A stretch of DNA of 55,264 nt from the NCBI GenBank assembly GCA_019424865.1, contig JAHYYS010000005.1, forward strand, positions 1-55,264, written 5' to 3'. The position numbers were made by a program, and so were the translations under genes. The notes under the pieces are model-generated. The model was given only the letters and a program-made list of their open reading frames with translations. It had not been told where the DNA came from and made no database searches. Below are positions 7,959 through 15,297 of this stretch, one piece after another (positions within the stretch are counted from its first letter, which is position 1; every line of letters starts with the position of its first letter). Source of the stretch: a bacterium. GTDB taxonomy: Bacteria > Bacillota > Clostridia > Oscillospirales > Oscillospiraceae.

Positions 7959-8951
7959 TCACTTAAGTTCCAGCCCGCCGGAAGAGGGGATGTCAATGAT
8001 ACGTGTGACCTGGAATTGCTCCAGGCGCTCTGTTACCTGAAACAGAAGGTCAATAAAATATTTTGCAAAGTGGGTCAGATAGCGCTGCCTGTGCCGGATC
8101 AGGGTCAGACTCTGGAAGATAGGGGCCCCCTGATCCAGCAGCGGGAAGATGTTGATGCCCTCCGAAACCTGATGGTAATTTTCTATCAGACTCATGTGGG
8201 TGCAGTAACAGGCGGTGAGCCCTTTTGCACACAGGGGAAGGGTCTGGTTGGTATAGGTGCCGGTAAAGAAAACGACAGGCTGGAATTTTGCCCTGGAAAA
8301 GCAGTCGTGCAGCTGTGTGCCCAGCCGGTTAGTGAGCAGGGAGAAGGGGAGACGGGAGAAGTCCTGGAGCTGGGCGCCCTGCCGGGAGCGGGCCTTAATT
8401 GCCGCGGCCTCCTCCGGGGTGTAGTGTGTCTGAAGCAGGGACTCGGGCACACAGAGATAGACTTGGTCCTGAAGCAGGTCGTGTTCCACCAAATTGGGGC
8501 TGCGGCTTTTGGACAGGACGATGGCAAAGTCCAGTTCACCATGTTCAATCATCTCCTCCAGGCGGGAGGACAACCCGTCGGTAAAGCGTACCTCCACCTT
8601 GGGATACCGCCGACAGAAGTCCGGCAGAATGCGGGGCAGGAACTGCACCCCTCTGGCCAGGCTGGCCCCCACCCGCAGCATACCGCGTTCCTGTCCCTCA
8701 ATGTCAGACAGAATATCCTTCAAATTGACGTGTTCCTTTTCCACTATTTGGGCAAAGGACAGGACAAATTCGCCCGCACAGGTGAGAGAAAGAGAGGGCT
8801 TTCGATAAAAAAGCGGTGCATTGTAGTATTGCTCCAGACGGTGGATATGGTTGCTCAGGGTCTGTTGGGAGATGTAAAGGCGGGCGGCTGTCTTTGTCAT
8901 GTTCAGGTCCTTTGCCAATTCAGAGAAGTAATACAGGCTGGTCAAATCCAT
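7959..8951 (-). CDS. LysR-family regulator of the adjacent catabolic operon
   Basis: A 330-residue LysR-type regulator. The N-terminal winged helix-turn-helix is clear (MTKTAARLYISQQTLSNHIH at about 18-37, then RLEQYYNAPLFYRK). An effector-binding domain follows from about residue 90 (GMLRVGASLARGVQFLPRIL). It is transcribed divergently from the 2-hydroxyacid dehydrogenase gene across a 141-base gap that contains a 17-base palindrome (8964-8980). By the usual LysR arrangement it should control the operon 9093-13776 in response to a substrate or intermediate and repress itself. The inducer cannot be read from the sequence. Confidence 0.92.
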   Translation of the reverse strand: MDLTSLYYFSELAKDLNMTKTAARLYISQQTLSNHIHRLEQYYNAPLFYRKPSLSLTCAGEFVLSFAQIVEKEHVNLKDILSDIEGQERGMLRVGASLARGVQFLPRILPDFCRRYPKVEVRFTDGLSSRLEEMIEHGELDFAIVLSKSRSPNLVEHDLLQDQVYLCVPESLLQTHYTPEEAAAIKARSRQGAQLQDFSRLPFSLLTNRLGTQLHDCFSRAKFQPVVFFTGTYTNQTLPLCAKGLTACYCTHMSLIENYHQVSEGINIFPLLDQGAPIFQSLTLIRHRQRYLTHFAKYFIDLLFQVTERLEQFQVTRIIDIPSSGGLELK

Positions 8952-8963
8952 ACAGCATCCCCC

Positions 8964-8980
8964 TACAAAAAAATTTTGTA
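8964..8980. promoter_or_regulatory. Candidate LysR operator palindrome
   Basis: TACAAAA-AAA-TTTTGTA is a perfect 7-bp inverted repeat with a 3-base centre in the divergent lysR/operon gap, 12 bases from the lysR start codon. It fits a LysR-type symmetric binding site. A TATAAT at 9020-9025 could be the -10 of the operon promoter. No good -35 accompanies it, as is usual for an activated promoter. Confidence 0.5.
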
Positions 8981-9092
8981 AAAAAATCTAAAAATCACTG
9001 TTTGATTTTTTGACCTGTCTATAATACTCTATTTTCAGGAAAAACGCAAACACTTTTATACAAAGTACACAAAATCATGAGGGGGAATTTGT

Positions 9093-10064
9093 ATGGCAAT
9101 TCGAGTGCTTCTGCCGCAGCCTATTCTGCCGGCTGGATATGCCTGCCTGCGGGAACATGGCTATGATGTGGTGGATGGCCGGGGCTTTACCGAGGAGGAC
9201 ATTATCGCAGACATCGGCGACTGTGATGCCATCATTGTCCGTACCGCCAAGATTACCGCGAAGATCTTTGACGCCGCGCCCAAGCTGAAGATCCTTGCCC
9301 GCCACGGGGCCGGTTATGACGGCGTGGATCTGGAGGCAGCCCGGAAGCACGGGGTGCTGGTGTGCACCGCCGGCGGTGCCAATGCCATTTCAGTAGCAGA
9401 GCTGGCTATCTTCTATATGCTCTACTGCTCCCGGAACTTCAAGAAGGTGCAGAAGCTGTATCTGGAGGACTACCGCAAGGCTAAGATGGGCATCCCCAAG
9501 ACGGAGCTGGAGGGAAAGACCCTGGGGCTGGTCGGTCTGGGCAACATCGGAAAGCTGGTGGCCAAGAAGGCTGCGCTGGGCTTTGATATGACGGTGCTGG
9601 CCTATGACCCCTTCGCCAAGAAGGAGGGGCTGCCCGAGTACATCCGGCTGGTGGAGGATCGGGACGAGATCTTCAGACAGGCCGATTACGTCTCCCTCCA
9701 TGTGCCCGCTACGCCTGAGACAGTCCACAGCGTCAGCGACCGGGAGTTTGGCCTGATGAAGGAGAGCGCCTATCTGATCAACACCTCCCGGGGATCCATT
9801 GTGGACGAGCCCGCTTTGGTCCGGGCCCTTCAGGCAGGGAAGATTGCCGGTGCCGGTCTGGACGTATTGGAGAAGGAACCCATCGACCCGGCCAACCCGC
9901 TCATTGAGATGGACAATGTCCTCACCGCGCCCCACATCGGCGGCGCCACCAAGGAGGCGTCCAGTCGGTCCTCCGTGGCCTGTGCCGAGGCCATCGACGA
10001 TTTCTTCTCCGGTCGTACACCTAAGTTTGTAGTGCCGGAGCTGCGGGACGTGCTGAACAAGTAA
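9093..10064 (+). CDS. D-2-hydroxyacid dehydrogenase (SerA-like)
   Basis: A 323-residue NAD-dependent D-isomer 2-hydroxyacid dehydrogenase of the phosphoglycerate dehydrogenase type, without the ACT domain of biosynthetic SerA. The Rossmann motif GLGNIG is in the middle. Catalytic residues are visible as R233 (NTSRGSIVDE), E262 (DVLEKEP) and H281 (APHIGG). It interconverts a 2-hydroxy acid and a 2-oxo acid. It is first in an operon with a permease, an amidohydrolase and an RraA-type aldolase, so its substrate is more likely a catabolic hydroxy acid than 3-phosphoglycerate. A GAGGGGG site precedes the ATG. Confidence 0.9.
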   Translation: MAIRVLLPQPILPAGYACLREHGYDVVDGRGFTEEDIIADIGDCDAIIVRTAKITAKIFDAAPKLKILARHGAGYDGVDLEAARKHGVLVCTAGGANAISVAELAIFYMLYCSRNFKKVQKLYLEDYRKAKMGIPKTELEGKTLGLVGLGNIGKLVAKKAALGFDMTVLAYDPFAKKEGLPEYIRLVEDRDEIFRQADYVSLHVPATPETVHSVSDREFGLMKESAYLINTSRGSIVDEPALVRALQAGKIAGAGLDVLEKEPIDPANPLIEMDNVLTAPHIGGATKEASSRSSVACAEAIDDFFSGRTPKFVVPELRDVLNK

Positions 10065-10142
10065 GGGCGTCTGTTCCAAACGGATGATAGGCGGGGATCC
10101 GTCAATCATATAAAAAATAAAACAAAAAGAGGAGGGGTACAG

Positions 10143-11507
10143 GTGACAATCGGAATTGGTGTGTGGGCGTTTGTAGTGTACATTCTGGCCATTCTGGTTT
10201 GGATGCTTGTAATCAAACGCAACATCGCGGAGGCGATGCTGGTAGGTCTGGTGGTAATCGCCCTGTTTAACGGGCCGGCGAACATCGTGACTACCCTGTG
10301 GGATTCCATTTACTCGGCTTCCAAGGAGAGCTCGTTCCTGGCTACCATGCTGTTTTTGATGATGGCGGTGGTTATGACAAAGACCGGTATTATTGCAAAA
10401 CTGGTGGAGCTGCTCAACTCCATGATTGGACGGATTCGCGGCGGCGCGGCCTATGTGTCGGTGTGCGCAAGCTTCCTGTTCGGCCTAGTTTCGGGCAACG
10501 CCATTGCAAACTGCTCCACGGTGGGTGCGATTACCGTGCCTTGGATGAAGGACAGCGGCTGGCCCAAGCCGGTGGCCGCCACCATGAATGCCGGAAATGC
10601 GGGGGTGGGCCAGTCTATGCCTTCCTGCTCCGCGCTGTACCTGCTGGTCGGTCTGGCAGAGGTGGCCGCCGTGGTAGAGGTGGGCCAGGCCTATGTGGCC
10701 TGCCTGTGCGCCGGTGCCTGGACATTTGGCTACCGCCTGCTGCGGGTATGGCTGTATGCCAGAAAGTATGACGTCAAGCCGGTGCCCGCCGACCAGATCA
10801 AGCCGCTGGGCAAGTCCTTCCACGACAACTGGACCTCCCTGCTGATGCTGCTGGGCATCGCAATTCCTCTGGCTCTGACGGTGGGCCCCATCTCCGAGGC
10901 GCTGGCTTCGGTGGAGTCCTTCGGTTCTGCCGGCGTGGGATCCATCAACATCGTGTTGTGGGTGCCCATTGTAGTGTGCTTTATCTGTCTGCTGGTAGGC
11001 AGAAAAAATCTGCCCAAGTCCGCAGGCGGCTGGGTCGACCTGCTCAAGAGCTGCCAGCCCAGCTTCTGCACCGTAGGCGGTGTGCTGCTCTTCGCTCTGG
11101 CGGCCAGCAATGTGCTTAATGCTGTGGGCTTTGACCAGGATCTGGCGGCCATCCTTCAGTCCCTGAGCCTGCCCGGCATTGTGATGGTAATTTTGACCTG
11201 CATCATGGTCGCCCTGGTGGCCGGCCCTCTGAGCGCTGTGGCTACCACTGCCGCCGTGGGTCAGGTGGCCTACTCCGTCTTTGTGGATGCGGGCATCGCC
11301 CCCATCTGTGCCGTTGTGGCCTTCATGATCTGCATCTCCACCGAGGGCGCTTCGCCTCCCAGTTCTTCGCCTATCTTTATCTCCTGCGGCCTTGCGGAGG
11401 TAAAGGATCCAAAGGTAATTTTCCGCCCCCTGATTACGGACTACATTGTTCCGCTGTTGGCTGTGGCTGTCCTTGTGGCCTATGGAATTTTGCCCGTCAT
11501 CCGCTGA
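10143..11507 (+). CDS. TRAP-like (DctM-type) organic acid permease
   Basis: A 454-residue polytopic membrane protein with about 11-12 hydrophobic segments. Two internally related segments resemble the re-entrant regions of TRAP large subunits: SGNAIANCSTVGAITVPWMK followed by NAGNAGVGQSMPSCSALYLL, and near the C terminus AVATTAAVGQ followed by STEGASPPSSSPIFISCGLA. It probably imports a carboxylate used by the operon. It starts with GTG after GAGGAGGGG. No periplasmic binding-protein gene is nearby, which is unusual for TRAP systems. Another ion-transporter-superfamily permease is the alternative. Confidence 0.75.
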   Translation: MTIGIGVWAFVVYILAILVWMLVIKRNIAEAMLVGLVVIALFNGPANIVTTLWDSIYSASKESSFLATMLFLMMAVVMTKTGIIAKLVELLNSMIGRIRGGAAYVSVCASFLFGLVSGNAIANCSTVGAITVPWMKDSGWPKPVAATMNAGNAGVGQSMPSCSALYLLVGLAEVAAVVEVGQAYVACLCAGAWTFGYRLLRVWLYARKYDVKPVPADQIKPLGKSFHDNWTSLLMLLGIAIPLALTVGPISEALASVESFGSAGVGSINIVLWVPIVVCFICLLVGRKNLPKSAGGWVDLLKSCQPSFCTVGGVLLFALAASNVLNAVGFDQDLAAILQSLSLPGIVMVILTCIMVALVAGPLSAVATTAAVGQVAYSVFVDAGIAPICAVVAFMICISTEGASPPSSSPIFISCGLAEVKDPKVIFRPLITDYIVPLLAVAVLVAYGILPVIR

Positions 11508-11522
11508 AAGGAGCGTTGAAGC

Positions 11523-11753
11523 ATGAAAGCGTTTGAAAAACTGATTGAGACCCTGTGCGTGATTGTTACAGTTGTGTTCTTTGCGGCGGTGACTGTCATG
11601 GTGGCCGGTCAGGCGGTGGCCGTGTTGCTGATGGACGGTGAGATGGCGGTCCAGCTGTCCGACCTGATTGCAAAGCCTGCCAGCACGGTTTCCGCAATCG
11701 CCACAGTTCTGGCCATGATTCTGGGCTATATCCGGGGGCAGATGTCCTCTTAA
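11523..11753 (+). CDS. Small membrane protein, possible mini DctQ subunit
   Basis: A 76-residue protein with two hydrophobic helices (about residues 10-36 and 52-68) and a short polar centre. It lies 15 bases after the permease with an AAAGGAG site. By position and topology it may be a reduced small subunit of the TRAP-like transporter; canonical DctQ proteins have four helices and about 150-180 residues. No diagnostic motif is present, so the assignment rests on context. Confidence 0.6.
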   Translation: MKAFEKLIETLCVIVTVVFFAAVTVMVAGQAVAVLLMDGEMAVQLSDLIAKPASTVSAIATVLAMILGYIRGQMSS

Positions 11754-11760
11754 GCCCGAC

Positions 11761-11803
11761 GGGCGGATTCAGAAGGAGGAGAGCCCGCCGTCTGGATCCG
11801 CCC
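11761..11803 (+). other. Intra-operon hairpin
   Basis: GGGCGGAT (11761-11768) pairs with ATCCGCCC (11796-11803) in the 93-base gap between the small membrane protein and the amidohydrolase. There is no T-run after it, so it is more likely an mRNA stability or processing structure than a terminator. Confidence 0.4.
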
Positions 11804-11846
11804 GACTGCTTTGCTAAAAACAAAATAGGAAAAGGAGGCTGATTCC

Positions 11847-12995
11847 ATGCTTGATTTGCTGATTGTCAACGGACATGTGATTGACCCGGCCAGCGGAGTG
11901 GACGAGGTTCGTCCGGTTTCGGTGTACAACGGGAGAATCACCCGCTATGAGGAGGGGGAGCAGGCACGTCATGTCATTGATGCCGCCGGGCGCTATGTAT
12001 TCCCCGGCCTCATCGACTCCCACGCCCATATGTTTACAGAGGGGACAGAGATCGGAATTTATCCTGATCTGGCCTATCTGCCTACCGGCGTAACCAGCGC
12101 GGTGGATGCAACGGCAGGTGTGGCCAATTACCGGCTGTTCCGCTCGGCGGTCATCGCCCGGAGCAAGGTGACAATCAAAAGCTTTTTGCAGATGTGTTCC
12201 GCCGGGCTGGCTACCACCAGTTACCACGAGTGCATCAATCCAAAGTACTTCAATCCGGAAAAAATCGCCCGCATCTATGAGGAAAACAAGGACAATATCC
12301 TGGGACTGAAGATTCGCCAGAGTGAAGAGCTGGCCGAAGGTCTGGGAATTGAGCCGCTGAAAGCTACGGTAGCCATTGCAGACCGCATCGGCTGTCCGGT
12401 GGAGGTGCACTGCACCAATATCCCTGTACCCACCAGCGAAGTACTGGACATTCTGCGGCCGGGCGATATCTTTGAGCATGTCTATCAGGGCGTGAAAAAT
12501 ACCATCCTGGATGAAAACGGCCGCCTTTATGACTGCGTGCTTCAGGCACGGGAGCGGGGCATTCTCTTCGACACTGCCGAAGGGCGTAAGCACGGCGACT
12601 TTGACGTGATGCTCAAGGCCAAGGAGCAGGGCTTTATTGCCGACTTCTGCAGTACCGATCTGGTGCTGGCCAGCATGTACCGCCGGTCCATTTTCTCCCT
12701 GCCCAATCTCATGTCCCGCTATGTGGCGATGGGCATTCCCTTGAAGCAGGTGGTGGAGATGACCACCCAGGCTCCCGCCCGCCTGATGAAAATGGAGGGA
12801 GAGATCGGCTGCCTGAGCGAGGGTGCTCGGGCCGATATCGCCATTTTCAGTTGGCTGCCCATGCACCAGACCTATCGTGACTGGAAGGGTGCCGCCTTTG
12901 AAGCGGACAGGACGCTGAAGACGGAAATGACCATCAAGGACGGCGACATTGTCTACTGTGCGCCGGATTACCTCTACGAGGAGACCTATCGGTAA
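11847..12995 (+). CDS. Amidohydrolase/deacetylase-family metallohydrolase
   Basis: A 382-residue amidohydrolase-superfamily enzyme of the dihydroorotase-like EF_0837 type. Metal ligands are visible in order: HxH (DSHAHM, about 58-60), a candidate carbamylated lysine (LGLKIRQS), histidines in VEVHCTN and FEHVYQG, and a C-terminal aspartate in DFCSTD. The TIM barrel is flanked by the small beta domain seen at both ends (VNGHVIDPASG, then GARADIAIF). It should hydrolyse a C-N bond of a cyclic or acylated amide. In this operon it probably opens or deacylates the imported substrate before the dehydrogenase and aldolase steps. Exact substrate unknown. Confidence 0.85.
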   Translation: MLDLLIVNGHVIDPASGVDEVRPVSVYNGRITRYEEGEQARHVIDAAGRYVFPGLIDSHAHMFTEGTEIGIYPDLAYLPTGVTSAVDATAGVANYRLFRSAVIARSKVTIKSFLQMCSAGLATTSYHECINPKYFNPEKIARIYEENKDNILGLKIRQSEELAEGLGIEPLKATVAIADRIGCPVEVHCTNIPVPTSEVLDILRPGDIFEHVYQGVKNTILDENGRLYDCVLQARERGILFDTAEGRKHGDFDVMLKAKEQGFIADFCSTDLVLASMYRRSIFSLPNLMSRYVAMGIPLKQVVEMTTQAPARLMKMEGEIGCLSEGARADIAIFSWLPMHQTYRDWKGAAFEADRTLKTEMTIKDGDIVYCAPDYLYEETYR

Positions 12996-13074
12996 CGAAC
13001 GGACTGAGGCAGAATAATACTGCCCCATGCCCGGAGTCAAATAGAAACAATTTGAAAAGAAGAAGGGAAATTTT

Positions 13075-13776
13075 ATGCCAGTCGGAAAACGTATTTATTT
13101 GCAGCGCGAAATGCCGGATCCCAAGGTAATGGCCCAGTTTAAGACCATTCCCGCCTCCAACACCGCGGATGTCATGGGCCGCAGCTGTGCCATGAACCCC
13201 CGGATTCATCTGGTCAGCCAGCCCAAGGAGCAGATGATGGTGGGTCCCGCCTTCACAGTCAAGGCCCGTGCCGGCGATAATCTGGCCCTCCATGCGGCGC
13301 TGAATCTGTGCCATGAAGGGGACGTGATTGTGGTCTCCAACGAGGAGGACAACACCCGGGCCCTTATGGGGGAGATCATGATGGCATTCCTGAAGTACAC
13401 CAAGAAAATTGCGGGTATTGTTCTGGACGGCCCGATCCGTGACATTGACGAGATCGGACACTGGGATTTCCCGGTGTACTGCACCGGTACCACCCCCGGA
13501 GGCCCCTACAAGGAGGGACCGGGAGAGATCAACGTGCCCATCTCCTGCGGCGGCGTGAGTGTCAATCCCGGCGATATCATTCTGGCCGACCCGGACGGCG
13601 TGATTGTGATCCCCCGCAGAGATGCCCCTACCATTTTGGAGGAGGCCAAGAAGTTCCAGGCAGCCGACGAGACCAAGCTAGCTGCGGCCAAAAATGGCAC
13701 TGCAAAGCGGGAGTGGGTGGAGAAGACCCTGTCGGAAAAGGGCTTTGAGATTATTGATGACGTATACCGCCCCTGA
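13075..13776 (+). CDS. RraA-like / HMG-CHA aldolase family protein
   Basis: A 233-residue protein of the RraA fold. It carries the G-x20-R-D-x-x-[DE]-type signature of 4-hydroxy-4-methyl-2-oxoglutarate and 4-carboxy-4-hydroxy-2-oxoadipate aldolases (MGEIMMAF ... LDGPIRDIDEI), which binds the divalent metal and pyruvate enolate. True RraA RNase E regulators lack these residues, so a retro-aldol or oxaloacetate decarboxylase activity is favoured. It is last in the LysR-linked operon, which fits cleavage of a 2-oxo acid to pyruvate. The start has GAAGAAGGGA upstream. Confidence 0.85.
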   Translation: MPVGKRIYLQREMPDPKVMAQFKTIPASNTADVMGRSCAMNPRIHLVSQPKEQMMVGPAFTVKARAGDNLALHAALNLCHEGDVIVVSNEEDNTRALMGEIMMAFLKYTKKIAGIVLDGPIRDIDEIGHWDFPVYCTGTTPGGPYKEGPGEINVPISCGGVSVNPGDIILADPDGVIVIPRRDAPTILEEAKKFQAADETKLAAAKNGTAKREWVEKTLSEKGFEIIDDVYRP

Positions 13777-13925
13777 AAGTAAAAAGATAAGAGCAAAAAA
13801 GACTGAGACTGTCGAATGAACACATCCACCAGCGAAGCTGGTGGTTGTCACTGTGCGGGCATAGCCCTTTGTTCCTCGCGGACGCGTGCAACGCGTAATA
13901 CGGTCTGCCAGCTGCGTGAGGACTG

Positions 13926-14387
13926 CTACTTGCCGCCCGTAAACGGGCCACTAGATGGAATTCTCAGTTGCTCTCCCATCTCGTCCTCTTTTAGTTGGTT
14001 CCTCACATACTCCGCAATTCGGCTCTCGTTTTTCCCCACCGTATCCACGTAGTACCCTCTACACCAAAATTCCCGGTTTCGATACTTGTATTTCAACTCG
14101 CCGAATTGCTCATACAGCATTGTGCTGCTCTTCCCTTTCAGATACCCCATAAAGTGTGACACCGAGATTTTCGGCGGTATCTCTACAAACAAGTGGATAT
14201 GGTTGGGGCACGCTTCCGCCTCTATGATTCTTACCCCTTTCCACTCGCATAGCTGCCGCAGTATCTTCCCTATCGCTGCTTTCTTTTCTCTGTAAAATAC
14301 TTTCCTGCGGTACTTCGGCGCAAATACGATATGATATTTGCAATTCCATCGCGTATGAGATAAACTATTGATGTCATTCAGTCCCAT
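13926..14387 (-). CDS. tnpA: IS200-family Y1 transposase
   Basis: A full-length 153-residue HUH single-strand transposase. The metal-binding HUH motif is H63-I-H65 (NHIHLFVEIPP). The catalytic tyrosine is Y127 in EYVRNQ, with Q131 giving the family YxxxQ pattern. A short upstream GGGAGGG ribosome site lies about eight bases before the ATG and is part of an inverted repeat (see 14397-14454). All key residues are present, so it is probably active. It moves the element as single-stranded DNA by recognising the two subterminal hairpins. Confidence 0.95.
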   Translation of the reverse strand: MGLNDINSLSHTRWNCKYHIVFAPKYRRKVFYREKKAAIGKILRQLCEWKGVRIIEAEACPNHIHLFVEIPPKISVSHFMGYLKGKSSTMLYEQFGELKYKYRNREFWCRGYYVDTVGKNESRIAEYVRNQLKEDEMGEQLRIPSSGPFTGGK

Positions 14388-14396
14388 CTGAATGCC

Positions 14397-14454
14397 CTCC
14401 CTTTGCTATTCTTTGTGCAGTTGGCAGACCGCACTTTCATTATAGCAAAGGGAG
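14397..14454 (-). promoter_or_regulatory. RBS-sequestering inverted repeat of tnpA
   Basis: In tnpA sense, CTCCCTTTGCTAT is followed 32 bases later by its exact complement ATAGCAAAGGGAG, which overlaps the ribosome binding site. A TATAAT (forward 14439-14444) lies between the arms. A transcript starting there would lack the first arm and leave the site open, whereas read-through RNA from outside would fold and block translation. Such control against impinging transcription is known for IS200. Confidence 0.7.
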
Positions 14455-14518
14455 TTTTTTCTTGTTTATCGCCTTAGGCTTTTTTGAACCACTCGCTTAG
14501 CGAGTGGTTTTAGGTTAC

Positions 14519-14638
14519 AAAAAAGTGACTTATCAATTTCAATAAATTGATAAGTCACTTTTTCAAGTTAGACTGCACGAAATTTTCGCTGACAATAAGG
14601 CACATGCCCCCGGAAATGACGAGATTTCAGCTGATTCC
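14519..14638 (-). repeat. Structured repeat, copy 3 (inverted; modules A, truncated B, C)
   Basis: The 345 bases between tnpA and the methyltransferase-like gene hold the IS left end, this repeat and a terminator; I see no gene. Read on the minus strand, the copy runs from GGAATCA and TCATTTCCGGGG (module A) through AAAATTTCGTGCAG (end of module B) to the hairpin of module C (14519-14564). That hairpin pairs GTGACTTATCAATTT with AAATTGATAAGTCAC. Compared with copy 2, most of module B is deleted. The IS200-like element abuts the far end of the hairpin. Confidence 0.7.
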
Positions 14639-14687
14639 GTTGTTTGTGGACGGCTAAACTCCATACAAGAGGGCTTTTTGACAAACT

Positions 14688-14726
14688 AAGGACTGCCCCT
14701 TCCCGAGGAAGAGGCAGTCCTTTTAC
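14688..14726. terminator. Hairpin terminator 3' of the methyltransferase-like gene
   Basis: AAGGACTGCC (14688-14697) pairs with GGCAGTCCTT (14713-14722), followed on the plus strand by TT. It lies just after the minus-strand stop at 14733. Confidence 0.65.
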
Positions 14727-14732
14727 AGAATT

Positions 14733-15254
14733 TCAAAGATAGCGCCGAACCGACTGCAGATATGCCTGATAGGTGCCGCCGAACTGCTTCAGACACCACT
14801 GCTCTTCCGCCAGAATGATCCAATGGGAAGATAGGCAGAACACCACCAAACTCCCCAGCATCAGCGGCGATTGTATCAGGAGGGAACAGCCCAGGAAGAA
14901 CAGATCATAGGACAGATACATCGGGTTGCGGGAGAAGCGGTATACACCGCCCGTTCTCAGTCCGCCTGCCGAGGAAGCTCCGAAGCTGACGATGGATGCG
15001 GCGCAAAAACCAAGGCCCAGGAGATAGGCTGCTAGCCCCAAAAGGAAAAGCGGGAGAGGAGAAAACGTGACAGAGCGAACAAATGGGCAGACCAGAAGTG
15101 CCAGATTGGACGCCTGATAAACCCAATACGCCGACGCCGAGTTTCCTGTCATAGGGGCAAAGTGGGCGGCCCGGCGCAGCGCATCCTTGTCTAGAAGGGC
15201 CAGTAAACCAAAGCGGATAAAAAAGAAAGGGAGAAGCAGAAAAAAACCATTCAA
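14733..15254 (-). CDS. Isoprenylcysteine/phospholipid methyltransferase-like membrane protein
   Basis: A 173-residue protein with four to five hydrophobic segments. The C-terminal half shows the signature of the ICMT/PEMT-type membrane methyltransferase fold: GVYRFSRNPMYLSY, then an EE pair (WIILAEEQW) and FGGTYQAYLQSVRRYL. Such enzymes use S-adenosylmethionine to methylate lipid or small hydrophobic carboxylates; the substrate cannot be told. It lies 43 bases after queA on the same strand and may share its transcript. A second member of this superfamily is at 32208-32783. Confidence 0.8.
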   Translation of the reverse strand: MNGFFLLLPFFFIRFGLLALLDKDALRRAAHFAPMTGNSASAYWVYQASNLALLVCPFVRSVTFSPLPLFLLGLAAYLLGLGFCAASIVSFGASSAGGLRTGGVYRFSRNPMYLSYDLFFLGCSLLIQSPLMLGSLVVFCLSSHWIILAEEQWCLKQFGGTYQAYLQSVRRYL

Positions 15255-15297
15255 AACGGCCCGATCCCTCCCTTCCTGTGCGGGCTGTGCCGGCTGA

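Larger units (their letters stand above)
13812..14518 (-). mobile_element. IS200/IS605-type insertion sequence (tnpA only)
   Basis: The element contains a complete Y1 transposase gene on the minus strand and no tnpB. Subterminal hairpins typical of this family are present at both ends: CCACCAGC-GAA-GCTGGTGG at 13826-13844 (right end relative to tnpA) and AACCACTCGC-TTA-GCGAGTGGTT at 14487-14509 (left end). There are no terminal inverted repeats, as expected. The low-coordinate boundary is inferred from the 58-base identity with 55207-55264. The high boundary is placed at the edge of the structured repeat at 14519 and is approximate. Confidence 0.85.

Noticed and set aside
13869..14518. TnpB gene or TnpB guide RNA within the IS200-like element
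   Set aside because: The element holds only tnpA; there is no RuvC-type frame and not enough space for one.
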